Below, piece after piece: positions 8,248 to 16,938 of a DNA stretch of 64,000 nucleotides. Below the pieces are notes generated by a model. It did not search any database. It had not been told where the DNA came from and saw nothing but the letters and a program-made list of their open reading frames with translations. Made by a program: the position numbers and the translations under genes. The DNA comes from Pseudobutyrivibrio sp. UBA3626. GTDB lineage: Bacteria; Bacillota; Clostridia; Lachnospirales; Lachnospiraceae. The DNA lies in the NCBI GenBank assembly GCA_002373675.1, contig DFLF01000008.1:335423-399422 (forward strand), read 5' to 3'. How positions within the stretch are numbered: the stretch's first letter is position 1; every line of letters begins with the position of its first letter.

Positions 8248-8900
8248 CTATAATTCTCTTTTAAGAAGGCATTGTATTTTTTGAAATGATTACAGCCAAA
8301 GAATCCTCTGCTTGCAGAAAGCGGACTTGGATGTGCCGCCTCAAGAATGAACGCTTTAGGATTATTAATAATCTCCTTCTTACTCCTTGCGAAATTACCC
8401 CAGAGCATATAACATATTGGTCTGTCAATCGTATCTATGTACCTTATTACATTGTCTGTAAATATCCCCCAGCCACTGTCTTTGTGCGAATTAGCCTCAT
8501 GCTCCCTTACTGTCAGAACATTATTGAGAAGAAATATACCTTCATTTGCCCAGCTTGTAAGGTCGCCGCTATCCGGCATCCTGCAATCATATTCCATCTC
8601 GATTTCTTTGTAAATGTTGCATAAAGAAGGAGGCTTTCTTACACCTTTTGGCACAGAAAAAGCAAGACCCATAGCCTGTCCAGCCTCATGATATGGATCC
8701 TGCCCAATAATAACCAACTTAATATCATTAATGTCTGTTAATTCAAATGCTCTAAATATATTCTCCTTGGGAGGATATACGGTGTTGTTATTATATTCCT
8801 CATCAACAAAAGAAGCCAGATTCCTGTAGTAATCCTGCTTTTTTTGTTCATCAAAGAATTCTTTCCAGCCATTTTCAATATTATAATCTAACAGGTACAT
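8244..8900 (-). CDS. ung: Uracil-DNA glycosylase, family 1
   Basis: Removes uracil from DNA, starting base-excision repair. 218 residues, normal for the family. The water-activating loop GQDPYH is at residues 66-71 (Asp68), followed by GLAFSVP, and the leucine-insertion loop HPSPLSA is at 190-196. GGGAT lies just before the ATG. The start overlaps the end of hisF by 20 bases, so ung is the last gene of the operon that begins with the acidic repeat protein. The stop codon lies inside the terminator hairpin. Confidence 0.96.
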   Translation of the reverse strand: MYLLDYNIENGWKEFFDEQKKQDYYRNLASFVDEEYNNNTVYPPKENIFRAFELTDINDIKLVIIGQDPYHEAGQAMGLAFSVPKGVRKPPSLCNIYKEIEMEYDCRMPDSGDLTSWANEGIFLLNNVLTVREHEANSHKDSGWGIFTDNVIRYIDTIDRPICYMLWGNFARSKKEIINNPKAFILEAAHPSPLSASRGFFGCNHFKKYNAFLKENYS

Positions 8901-9639
8901 CTCTATCCCTCAAATATTCTTTTAATTCTGAAATCTCTAATTCCTTATAGTGAAACAAGCTTGCCGCTAATGCAGCTTCGGCGCCTCCGATTGTAAGAGC
9001 ATCATAGAAATGTTCTTTAAGTCCGGCACCACCAGATGCAATTACAGGAATAGATACTGCATCGGATATTGCTTTCGTAAGCTTGATATCATATCCAGCC
9101 TTGGTGCCGTCACAATCCATACTGGTAAGAAGAATCTCACCTGCGCCCCTTTTTTCCGCTTCTATTGCCCAATTCACGGCATCAATTCCACAATCTATTC
9201 TTCCACCGTGTTTATATATATTCCATCCGCCATCATCTCTTCTCTTGGCATCAATCGCCACAACAACGCATTGCGAGCCAAATTGACTTGCAGCCTCACT
9301 AATCAGATTAGGATTATCAATAGCTGACGAATTAATACTTATCTTATCTGCTCCCTCTCTAAGAAGCAGCTTGAAATCCTCTACAGTTCTAATTCCTCCT
9401 CCAACAGTAAAGGGAATAAACACATTTGCCGCCACCGCTCTAACCATATCAACGACAGTGTCTCTATTATCGGAGCTTGCTGTTATATCGAGGAATACCA
9501 CTTCATCCGCTCCCGCTTCATCGTAAGCCTTAGCGACTGATACAGGGTCTCCTGCATCCTTTAGATCAACAAAATTAATACCTTTTACAACTCGTCCGTC
9601 TTTGACATCTAAGCATGGAATTATTCTCTTAGTATGCAT
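8881..9639 (-). CDS. hisF: Imidazole glycerol phosphate synthase, cyclase subunit HisF
   Basis: Forms IGP and AICAR from PRFAR and ammonia delivered by HisH; AICAR feeds the purH gene product encoded nearby. 252 residues, a TIM barrel with catalytic Asp11 (IPCLDVKDG) and Asp130 ([10 protein letters not shown]), plus TVGGGIRT and IASGGAG phosphate-binding loops. The ATG at 9639 is used rather than an upstream in-frame start, because GGAG lies before it inside the hisH end. The hisH stop is one base upstream, which fits coupled synthesis of the heterodimer. Confidence 0.97.
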   Translation of the reverse strand: MHTKRIIPCLDVKDGRVVKGINFVDLKDAGDPVSVAKAYDEAGADEVVFLDITASSDNRDTVVDMVRAVAANVFIPFTVGGGIRTVEDFKLLLREGADKISINSSAIDNPNLISEAASQFGSQCVVVAIDAKRRDDGGWNIYKHGGRIDCGIDAVNWAIEAEKRGAGEILLTSMDCDGTKAGYDIKLTKAISDAVSIPVIASGGAGLKEHFYDALTIGGAEAALAASLFHYKELEISELKEYLRDRDVPVRL

Positions 9640-9640
9640 A

Positions 9641-10246
9641 TTATATCTCCGTAAAATTCTCAAGTATCTTAAGTCCAATTGTTGAACTTTTCTCTGGATG
9701 AAACTGACAGGCAAAAATATTATCTTTCTCTATTGAAGCATGAACATTAACACCATAATCACAGCTTGCTGTAACAATTTCTTCATTCCTGGCTCTAAGA
9801 TAATAAGAATGAACAAAGTACACAAAGGCTCCGTCATCAATACCGCGAAAAAGCCTACCATCATTATGTAGCTCCAAAGAGTTCCAACCAATATGAGGAA
9901 CCTTAAGATTGTTATCATCAGGAAACCTCACAATCTCACCTTCAAGAAGAGAAAGTCCTTTGACATCAGGACTTTCCATAGATCTTTCAAATAGAAGCTG
10001 TAACCCCAGGCATACACCAAGAAATGGTATATTCTTCTCACAGACTTCATAAATCGCTTTATCAAGTTCATACTTTCTTAGCTCATTAATTGCATATTCA
10101 AATGAGCCAACACCAGGAAGGACTACTCTGTCAGCGTTAAGTATATCATGATAGTCTCTTGTACAAATTGCTTTCTTACCTATGTAATCAAATGCTTTCT
10201 GAACACTTTTTAAGTTGCCTGCATTATAATCAATTATTGCTACCAT
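9641..10246 (-). CDS. hisH: Imidazole glycerol phosphate synthase, glutaminase subunit HisH
   Basis: Class-I glutamine amidotransferase that supplies ammonia to HisF. 201 residues, with the nucleophile Cys79 in [13 protein letters not shown], the oxyanion region PGVGSFE (about 44-50), and the catalytic His-Glu in [10 protein letters not shown] near the C-terminus. The start overlaps the 3' end of the upstream acidic protein gene by 17 bases. No other histidine biosynthesis gene lies in this operon, though a PHP-type histidinol phosphatase is at 51.6 kb. Confidence 0.97.
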   Translation of the reverse strand: MVAIIDYNAGNLKSVQKAFDYIGKKAICTRDYHDILNADRVVLPGVGSFEYAINELRKYELDKAIYEVCEKNIPFLGVCLGLQLLFERSMESPDVKGLSLLEGEIVRFPDDNNLKVPHIGWNSLELHNDGRLFRGIDDGAFVYFVHSYYLRARNEEIVTASCDYGVNVHASIEKDNIFACQFHPEKSSTIGLKILENFTEI

Positions 10247-12317
10247 TACCTTCCATTCCTAACGCCTTAAGTTTATCACTAATTGCTACTGTATACTTGG
10301 TTCTGCCCTTTATCTCATATAGTTTTGCCGCTTCTTCTTTAGTCGTTCCAAACTGGTCTTTAAGCTGACCAGCAATCATTGATTCTACGCCATCATATTC
10401 AGCAGTAATACCATATTCTTTGGCTTTCTCATAGTTCTCATTATATCTTCCTACACCCACGACAAGAGCATCGAATGCATTCATATAGTCCTTCTTCGCC
10501 ATAAATGTATCATACTCTTTCTTCTTATTCTGCAAATCAGCAAGAAGACGAGCTTTATTCATTATCTCTGTATCTTCTTCAGATAATGAACTGATTCCTG
10601 CCAAACTATTGTATGCATCAATATAATTACCTTGTGAGTATAGACTCTTAGCTTCACTTATCGCACTTCTTTTACTAAAAATATTGCTTCCAATAATTAA
10701 TAATGCAACTAAAGTTCCAACAAGTAATACGAATACAACAAGAACTTTAACTGGTATTTTATTAGATTTATCACTTTGCAAAAATGTTGCAAGTTTGCCA
10801 GGTTTTTTCTCTTGTTTTGCTTTCTCGGCTTTTGCAGCAGCTTTGGCGGCTTTCTTCTCATCTTTTGCCGCTTTCTTGGCAGCCTTCTTCTCTGCTTTAG
10901 CTTCTGCCTTGGCTTGCTTTTTCGCAAGTTCTTCGGCTTCTTCTTCATCCATCTCTTCAAGAATCTTATTATTCTCTTCAGTAGTATCTTCTACTTCATT
11001 CTTAGCGGCAACATCAAGAATTTCTTTCTCTTCTTCACCTTCGCCTTTTTTCTTCTTCTTGAAGATTCCTTTGATTTTATCAATTAGACTAACCTTTTCT
11101 TTTGGTTCTTCATCAGAAACTGTCTCCGTAGAATTCTCTGCTTTATCAGCAGACTCTTCATATGCATCTCTTGCTTCATCTAGCTCAATATCATTCTTAT
11201 CTGCATCAAGAAGAGCACCAATATCAGACATACCTTCTTCGCCTTCTAGAAGCGACTCAAGATCAGCATCCTCATCAACAAGTGATACGCCCTCTTCATT
11301 AACTTCTACTGCATCAGCTTCATCATGTTCATCACTTTGGTACTCCTTAGAGAGTATAGATTCGTCATCTCCAGCATTATTCTCATCAGGATTATCAGTT
11401 TTTGACTTATCATCATCTCCAACAATGCTTTCTACTTCGTCTAATATATCTAAAAGTTCCTGACTATTAGCAATATCTTCTTCATTAGTCCCTTCTTCAG
11501 AAGGTGCATTATCAGATGCATCATTAGAAGTATCTAAAGTACTATCAGATTCATCTGAAGAAGCATCCTCACCAAGCGCAGCAAGTAATTCTTCTGCATC
11601 TTCAGCTGAGGTGTCAACTTCTTCCTTTGGTTCTGATTCTTCAACAACTTCAGCTTCTGCATTATCTGCCGCTTCAGGTTCTGTTGAATCTTCTGTATTA
11701 TCTGCCACTTCAGGTTCTATTGAATCTTCAGTATTATCTGCCACTTCAGGTTCTATGGATTCTTCAGTATTATCTACCACATCAGTTTCTTCTGATGATT
11801 CAACTTCTTCATTAACATATATTTCAGATTCATCTGTTTCTGTCGGCTCTTCAGTTGATTCAGATTCATCTGTTTCTGTTGGTTCTTCAGTTGATTCAGC
11901 TTTCAACTCATCCTCTGGCTCTACACCGTCTTCTTCCATAAGTGAACGAATAAACTCAGTTCCAGCATCATCCGGCACTTCTTCTCCCCTTTGGAATCTC
12001 TCTTCTTCATCGTCAATTTCCTGCTCAAATTCACGAATAAAATCATCAGCAGAGCCAGAAGACAATTCCTCTTCAAAGTCCTTTAAGAAATCAGCCTCTG
12101 AAAAAAACCTTTTCAAATTATCATGAGACATTTTCTTAGGCGTAAAGTTATTAATACCTGTAGCAGACATGAAATCATCATTAGGATCAATGCTACTCAT
12201 ATCAGCAATCTTAGCCTTAATACTTTCTTCCTCACTAACACGAGCTTTTTCAACATTAGTTTTTGCTTCATTTATTGAATTTAATAATCCGTCTAAATAA
12301 TCTTCTGAATTAGGCAA
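10230..12317 (-). CDS. Acidic repeat protein with a single membrane segment (unknown function)
   Basis: 695 residues, not recognised. A short N-terminal region is followed by a roughly 400-residue, extremely Glu/Asp/Ser-rich stretch with 12-residue repeats (units such as VADNTEDSIEPE and STEEPTETDESE). Then come a basic KIKGIFKKKKKGEG patch, a Lys/Ala coiled-coil-like segment, one membrane helix (about 521-544) and a 150-residue C-terminal domain that looks TPR-like (SQGNYIDAYNSLAG). The basic-then-hydrophobic order suggests the acidic part is cytoplasmic and the C-terminus outside. Translation starts at TTG 12317, eight bases after GGAGG. It heads the hisH-hisF-ung operon. Confidence 0.85.
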   Translation of the reverse strand: MPNSEDYLDGLLNSINEAKTNVEKARVSEEESIKAKIADMSSIDPNDDFMSATGINNFTPKKMSHDNLKRFFSEADFLKDFEEELSSGSADDFIREFEQEIDDEEERFQRGEEVPDDAGTEFIRSLMEEDGVEPEDELKAESTEEPTETDESESTEEPTETDESEIYVNEEVESSEETDVVDNTEESIEPEVADNTEDSIEPEVADNTEDSTEPEAADNAEAEVVEESEPKEEVDTSAEDAEELLAALGEDASSDESDSTLDTSNDASDNAPSEEGTNEEDIANSQELLDILDEVESIVGDDDKSKTDNPDENNAGDDESILSKEYQSDEHDEADAVEVNEEGVSLVDEDADLESLLEGEEGMSDIGALLDADKNDIELDEARDAYEESADKAENSTETVSDEEPKEKVSLIDKIKGIFKKKKKGEGEEEKEILDVAAKNEVEDTTEENNKILEEMDEEEAEELAKKQAKAEAKAEKKAAKKAAKDEKKAAKAAAKAEKAKQEKKPGKLATFLQSDKSNKIPVKVLVVFVLLVGTLVALLIIGSNIFSKRSAISEAKSLYSQGNYIDAYNSLAGISSLSEEDTEIMNKARLLADLQNKKKEYDTFMAKKDYMNAFDALVVGVGRYNENYEKAKEYGITAEYDGVESMIAGQLKDQFGTTKEEAAKLYEIKGRTKYTVAISDKLKALGMEGNGSNN
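11661..11768. repeat. Three 36-bp tandem units in coding sequence
   Basis: Near-identical units start at 11661, 11697 and 11733 (each beginning ATTATCTGCC), with a decayed fourth copy after 11769. Each encodes 12 residues of the acidic protein. Confidence 0.85.
11823..11894. repeat. Two 36-bp tandem units in coding sequence
   Basis: Units at 11823-11858 and 11859-11894 differ by two or three bases and encode STEEPTETDESE. They share the 12-codon period of the neighbouring array but not its sequence. Confidence 0.85.
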
Positions 12318-12346
12318 ATTAACATCCTCCAGTATTATTAATAATC

Positions 12347-12380
12347 AAAAACAAGGGATGTGATAAACCACACCCCCTTG
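12347..12380 (-). terminator. Terminator after cheV
   Basis: Reverse strand CAAGGGGGTGTGG...CATCCCTTG stem followed by TTTTTGATT. It ends the psd-to-cheV unit. Confidence 0.82.
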
Positions 12381-12395
12381 ATAATCACATTAATA

Positions 12396-13310
12396 TTATC
12401 TTTCTTTCTCGTATTTCTCAATCAAGCCATCGACTGCTTCAACAAGCTTTCCGATTTCTGGTTTTGTAAGCTGAGCATCCGCACCAAGAGACTCACCTTT
12501 TCTTCTAATCTGGTCATTAATCAGTGAAGAGAAAATAACAACAGGTAACTTTCTAAGTAGCGTATCGTCTTTAACAAGCTTCGTTAATCTATGACCATCC
12601 ATAAGTGGCATCTCAATATCAGTAATTACGCAATGTACATCATCAAGAACTGTTCCAGCTTCTTTAAGTTCACAAAGTTTATCCCATGCTTCCTGACCAT
12701 TATCATTAACAAGTAACTTGGTATAACCAGCTTTCTTAAGACATTCAACAATGAGTTTCTGTAACAAAGCAGAGTCTTCAGCAATAAGAATAGGTGATGC
12801 TGATCTGTCTTTCTTCTCATATTGATCCATATCTGATACCTTAAGACCTGTCTCTGGATTAATATCTGATACAATCTTCTCGAAATCAAGTATAACAACA
12901 AGTCTGTCAGATAGTTTAATAACACCAGTAGAAACTCCAGAATCGTCTGAACTTATAGTTGAGTCAGGCTTAATAATCTCTTCCCATGATACACGATGAA
13001 TTCCTAGTACTTCGTCAACATGAAATGCTGTATTAAGACTATTGAAGTTAGTAATGATAAATAATCCATCATTATCATACTTATCTTCAAGTCCCAGACA
13101 CTTTCTTAAGTTGATTACAGAAATCATAGTATCTCTCGGCATAAATATACCTTCAATACATGGATGCGCATTAGGAACAGGTGTTACTGGTTGATAAAGA
13201 AGAATCTCATTAATCTTAGCAACATTAATTCCATAATAATTACTACCCGCTCTGAATTCAAGAATCTCTAATTCATTAGTTCCTGATTCTAGTAAAATAT
13301 TTGTATCCAT
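12396..13310 (-). CDS. cheV: Chemotaxis protein CheV (CheW-receiver)
   Basis: Couples chemoreceptors to CheA and modulates adaptation. The 304-residue protein has a CheW-like domain (about residues 10-150, including PNAHPCIEGIFMPR and INLRKCLG) and a receiver domain (about 172-300) with acidic pocket ILIAEDS, phospho-acceptor Asp231 in ITDIEMPLMDG, and KPEIG as the conserved Lys loop. AGGAGGAGAG precedes the ATG. It is last in a probable operon with a two-component system, and a chemoreceptor gene lies at 22.5 kb, indicating a motile cell. Confidence 0.95.
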   Translation of the reverse strand: MDTNILLESGTNELEILEFRAGSNYYGINVAKINEILLYQPVTPVPNAHPCIEGIFMPRDTMISVINLRKCLGLEDKYDNDGLFIITNFNSLNTAFHVDEVLGIHRVSWEEIIKPDSTISSDDSGVSTGVIKLSDRLVVILDFEKIVSDINPETGLKVSDMDQYEKKDRSASPILIAEDSALLQKLIVECLKKAGYTKLLVNDNGQEAWDKLCELKEAGTVLDDVHCVITDIEMPLMDGHRLTKLVKDDTLLRKLPVVIFSSLINDQIRRKGESLGADAQLTKPEIGKLVEAVDGLIEKYEKER

Positions 13311-13328
13311 TTACTCTCCTCCTGATGC

Positions 13329-14045
13329 TTATAATGTTATGTTATTAGTGCTTCCATTAACAATACATTGTAAAGCAGCACTTTGAATATTAGCTAAAAT
13401 ATCACTTTTGAATTGGAATATAAGTACTAATTCCTTACTTTCATTCGGCTTTAATGTGCCTTTAAATGTTGATAAATCTTCAGGCATTAATGTCATCTCA
13501 TTATTTGCCGTCGCAGCCCCATTAATTGTTGATTTGAATCTAGGATTCTTAGTTATCATATCAACTGGAACATCAGCACCACTTGTATTAGTAATATTAA
13601 ACTTCATAACAAGAAATCTATTGCCTGATGCGGGGCTCATATCATATATCGAAGTAGTATAATTATCTCTTACCTCATTACCCGAATACTTTATATCGAC
13701 ACCAGCAATGCCAAGTGCAGTTGATAGCGGAACTGGCGGCGTCTGTTGTTGCGCTTGTTTGTCTCCCGACTTGGATGAAGATGAAGTGCCTGCCGCTTGA
13801 GTAGCATTAGCCATCGCTTCTTTCTCAGCCTTTGCCTTGGCATCTTCTTCTACCTTCTTCTTATCAGAATCATCTATGTAAACAACGCCATCTTTTTGTT
13901 TTATGTTATACTTAGCTACCATCTTCGCTGAATATGATGCTATCGCTTCTGTATCCTTCTCTGATAGAGTAGGCATTAATTCACATCCACAAAAGCAAAA
14001 ACATACAGCGCATACAAGGATTCCAAGAATAATTTTCTTATTCAT
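13329..14045 (-). CDS. Lipoprotein with C-terminal Ig-like domain
   Basis: 238 residues. A lipoprotein signal peptide (KIILGILVCAVCFCFCGC) places the lipidated cysteine near residue 19-21. A short N-terminal region is followed by a Lys/Ala/Glu-rich linker (about 63-105), then a domain of about 130 residues resembling DUF4352-type immunoglobulin-like folds (NRFLVMKFNITNTSG, LKPNESKELVLIFQF). GGAGTAAGGA precedes the ATG. It sits 93 bases after the sensor kinase and 18 bases before cheV. It may be the sensor's or a surface target, but the role is unknown. Confidence 0.82.
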   Translation of the reverse strand: MNKKIILGILVCAVCFCFCGCELMPTLSEKDTEAIASYSAKMVAKYNIKQKDGVVYIDDSDKKKVEEDAKAKAEKEAMANATQAAGTSSSSKSGDKQAQQQTPPVPLSTALGIAGVDIKYSGNEVRDNYTTSIYDMSPASGNRFLVMKFNITNTSGADVPVDMITKNPRFKSTINGAATANNEMTLMPEDLSTFKGTLKPNESKELVLIFQFKSDILANIQSAALQCIVNGSTNNITL

Positions 14046-14138
14046 TCCTTACTCCGTATCCAAAATAAAATCCTACTATAATTTATGTTATCATTTTAGG
14101 CATCAATATTCAACAAAAATATACAAAATAGTAACAAT

Positions 14139-15626
14139 TTATTTGTATATTTCAAACCAAAACGTCACACCATTGTCTAAATTGTATACACCATACTTCC
14201 CATTAAGAGATTCAACTGCCGCTTTCACAATAGAAAGCCCTACTCCGCTTCCTCCGTATTCTCTGGTTCGTGCTTTGTCAATCTTATAGAATTTATCCCA
14301 AAGCCTCTCTAAATCAGCCTCCGGGATTGTGTCACCAGAATTAAATACACTTAATTTGACAGTATCACCTCTATCAACTTGAGAAATTTTAATTACATTT
14401 TCATTCTTACAATAATGAATTGCATTACTAAGGAAATTAGAAAATATTACCTCAACTAGATATTCATCACTCTCAACTATTATATCGTCACCAATTTCAT
14501 AAGTAACACTAATATCTGCCTGTTCCATAAGAATCTTAGAAGCATTAACAAGGCTTCTAACAAGTTCAGTTATGTTAAATGTCGTCTTATCAACCGAAGT
14601 AACACCATATTCTAATTCATTAAGAGATAAGAGCTGCTGAACCATCTTGTTCATCTTCTGAGACTCATCAACAATTACTTCACAATAATATGCCCTGCTA
14701 TCAGGATCATCTGCCATTCCTTCTGAAAGTCCTTCTGCATATCCCTGAATAAGAGCAATAGGAGTCTTAAGTTCATGAGACACGTTAGATAGGAATTCTT
14801 TTCGCATCTCTTCATTCTTTTCTTTTATTTCAATATCTTTCTTTAATTCTTTATTAGCTTCCTGTAATTCATCAAGAGCATTTTCAAGAGAGGTAGACAT
14901 AGTATTCATGTGTTCACCTAGAATATCTATCTCTGATCTACTCTCTCTCGTCCTGTATTTTGCATCAAAGTCGAGTTCAGACATCTTCTTAGAAATATCT
15001 GTCAGCTCAACAATAGGTTGCGTAATACGCCTGGCAATTAATTCAGTCAGGGCAAATGCAAGTACAAGGGATAAAAGACCTAGTATGATAAGTGTTCTAT
15101 CAACAACGCCAAGAGCAACTTTCATATTCTCAACTGCATATCTAATCATAATCAGATTGCCATCGCTAAGAGTTCCAGTAAGAATCAGAAAACTATCATT
15201 TACATACTCATCTTCGTCCAAAATAATATCATATACATCAGTATGTACAATACTTTTAGCACCGTCTTTATTAGAAAGTATAGCATTCTGAAGACGTTTA
15301 ATTGTATTATGCTTTTCTTTAGCACTAGACAAAAGAATTGAACCGTCGTATGTTGAAATAACAATATCCAGATTATTACTATAGGATATCTGCTCGAATT
15401 TGGCATCATAGGCATTATCATATAGTGCACCTGTCTCTGATGCTTCATTTAGCTGAGCATATACTTTTTCCATGGAATCTACCTTCTCCTTACGGTAGAT
15501 ATATGCCATAAGTAAAGTATTTAGAATCCAGAACATAAGAAGGATAAATACAACAAGTGCAACTATTCTAATAACTAATTGTCTTCGTATACCAATAAAG
15601 GGTTTATTTCTCTTCTTTGACTTCAA
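14139..15626 (-). CDS. Sensor histidine kinase
   Basis: Membrane kinase partner of the overlapping response regulator. From TTG 15626 it is 495 residues: TM1 (about 19-44), an extracytoplasmic sensor (45-176), TM2 (177-199), HAMP (200-255), dimerisation domain with His284 in SNVSHELKTP, then the ATPase domain with N box FSNFLSNAIHYC, the LWDKFYKID block and GGSGVGLSIV. The upstream in-frame ATG at 15668 lies 65 bases inside the regulator gene. TTG 15626 with a preceding GGGG gives a 23-base overlap and seems likelier, but the start is not certain. Confidence 0.94.
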   Translation of the reverse strand: MKSKKRNKPFIGIRRQLVIRIVALVVFILLMFWILNTLLMAYIYRKEKVDSMEKVYAQLNEASETGALYDNAYDAKFEQISYSNNLDIVISTYDGSILLSSAKEKHNTIKRLQNAILSNKDGAKSIVHTDVYDIILDEDEYVNDSFLILTGTLSDGNLIMIRYAVENMKVALGVVDRTLIILGLLSLVLAFALTELIARRITQPIVELTDISKKMSELDFDAKYRTRESRSEIDILGEHMNTMSTSLENALDELQEANKELKKDIEIKEKNEEMRKEFLSNVSHELKTPIALIQGYAEGLSEGMADDPDSRAYYCEVIVDESQKMNKMVQQLLSLNELEYGVTSVDKTTFNITELVRSLVNASKILMEQADISVTYEIGDDIIVESDEYLVEVIFSNFLSNAIHYCKNENVIKISQVDRGDTVKLSVFNSGDTIPEADLERLWDKFYKIDKARTREYGGSGVGLSIVKAAVESLNGKYGVYNLDNGVTFWFEIYK

Positions 15627-16284
15627 ACTTATACCCCATTCCCCAAATAGTTTGAATATACTTACCATAGTCTTTTAATTTGGCTCTAAGCTTCTTAACA
15701 TGGGTATCAACAGTTCTGGCATCACCAAAATAATCATAGTCCCATACGTTATCAAGTATTTTTTCTCTAGAAAGTGCTATCCCTTGATTGTTAATAAAAT
15801 AACAAAGGAGCTCAAATTCTTTCACCGAAAGAACGATTTCTACATCATTAACAGTTACAAGATGGGCATTAATATCTACATGAATCTTGCCTGCATCAAG
15901 CACATCTTCTGTATTAAATGTATTACTTCTTCTAAGTAGCGCATTAACTCTTGCAACCAGAATCTTAGGACTAAATGGCTTGGAAATATATTCGTCTGCT
16001 CCAGAAGAAAACCCAGAAAGCTCATCTGACTCCGTATCTTTTGCAGTAAGAATAATAATCGGTACACTTGATTCCTCTCTAATCTCCTTACACACCTCAA
16101 GTCCTGTAAACTTAGGCATCATAACATCAAGAATTACAAGATCCGGATTCTTCTCGTAGAACATATCCAATGCTTCTTTGCCATCATTTGCTTCAATAAT
16201 CTCGTATCCTTCTCTAGACAGGAAATCATTTACAAGCTTCCTTATTCTGTTTTCATCATCTGCTATTAATATTTTTGCTGCCAT
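15604..16284 (-). CDS. OmpR/PhoB-family response regulator
   Basis: 226 residues. N-terminal receiver with acidic pair DD (9-10), phospho-acceptor Asp53 in VILDVMMPKFTG, Thr in ILTAKD and Lys in YISKPFSP; C-terminal winged helix ending in RTVDTHVKKLRAKL and WGMGYKFE. A GTG nine bases upstream is possible, but ATG 16284 has a better-placed AAGAAGTGAG. Its 3' end overlaps the kinase gene. The targets are unknown. Confidence 0.95.
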   Translation of the reverse strand: MAAKILIADDENRIRKLVNDFLSREGYEIIEANDGKEALDMFYEKNPDLVILDVMMPKFTGLEVCKEIREESSVPIIILTAKDTESDELSGFSSGADEYISKPFSPKILVARVNALLRRSNTFNTEDVLDAGKIHVDINAHLVTVNDVEIVLSVKEFELLCYFINNQGIALSREKILDNVWDYDYFGDARTVDTHVKKLRAKLKDYGKYIQTIWGMGYKFEVKEEK

Positions 16285-16299
16285 AATACTCACTTCTTT

Positions 16300-16926
16300 C
16301 TATTTATTTATTTTTAAAGCTTTCTCTTTCTTCTCAACTTCTGCTTCTCTTCTTTGTAAATCCTGTTCCCATGAAGCATACTTATTCTGTATGACTTCTT
16401 CATAATTAACAATAGTTGGATTATCACTTGTATTAGCAATTATAAACATTGCGACAATTGTTATAACAAGAACAATTGAAACTACTATGAAAGAAACTGA
16501 AAGTTTAGTAAGTTTTTTATTCTTCTCAATAAGCTTTCTTTCTCTGTTTTTGGCTTTAACATCATCATTTCTTCTGCCTGCATTCTTATCTCTAGAAGAA
16601 TTATTAGAATTATCAGATGAATTGCCTGAATCCATCTTATCATTCCCTTCATATGCCGCAACTGGAATTGATTCTATAACAGCCGGATCAACATCGGATT
16701 TCATGAGATAATCCTGAATACTCTTAAGATATGAAAATCCCACTTCTGTATGAAACATCCTTCTTGTAACCATCTGATTGTATAAAGCCAGAAGCGATTT
16801 GGTGTCTTCAAAATTAAGTTGTTTATTAACATATTCAATCGCTTCCTGCTCTTTAAGTGCTTCTTCTCCAGTAGCTGGATCTTCGAATGCAAATCCGCTT
16901 ACAGTAATCACTTTAATATCATCCAT
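16300..16926 (-). CDS. Single-pass membrane protein of unknown function
   Basis: 208 residues, not recognised. A soluble N-terminal region (1-95) with helical, charged sequence is followed by a Ser/Asn-rich linker (about 98-115), a basic stretch KAKNRERKLIEKNKKL, one membrane helix (142-165), and a short C-terminal tail ending in a charged helix (RREAEVEKKEKALK). Basic residues before the helix suggest the N-terminus is cytoplasmic. It sits 12 bases after the diguanylate cyclase and 15 bases before the response regulator, so it probably belongs to the same signalling operon. Confidence 0.8.
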   Translation of the reverse strand: MDDIKVITVSGFAFEDPATGEEALKEQEAIEYVNKQLNFEDTKSLLALYNQMVTRRMFHTEVGFSYLKSIQDYLMKSDVDPAVIESIPVAAYEGNDKMDSGNSSDNSNNSSRDKNAGRRNDDVKAKNRERKLIEKNKKLTKLSVSFIVVSIVLVITIVAMFIIANTSDNPTIVNYEEVIQNKYASWEQDLQRREAEVEKKEKALKINK

Positions 16927-16938
16927 TACTAAATAAAT

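Noticed and set aside
10684..11463. Long plus-strand reading frame rich in Ser
   Set aside because: It is the antisense of the acidic repeat protein gene; codons for Glu/Asp read as Ser/Phe on the other strand. No ribosome site.
11661..11894. Regular 36-bp repeats resembling a CRISPR array
   Set aside because: The repeats are contiguous without unique spacers, and code for 12-residue units in one reading frame; no cas genes.
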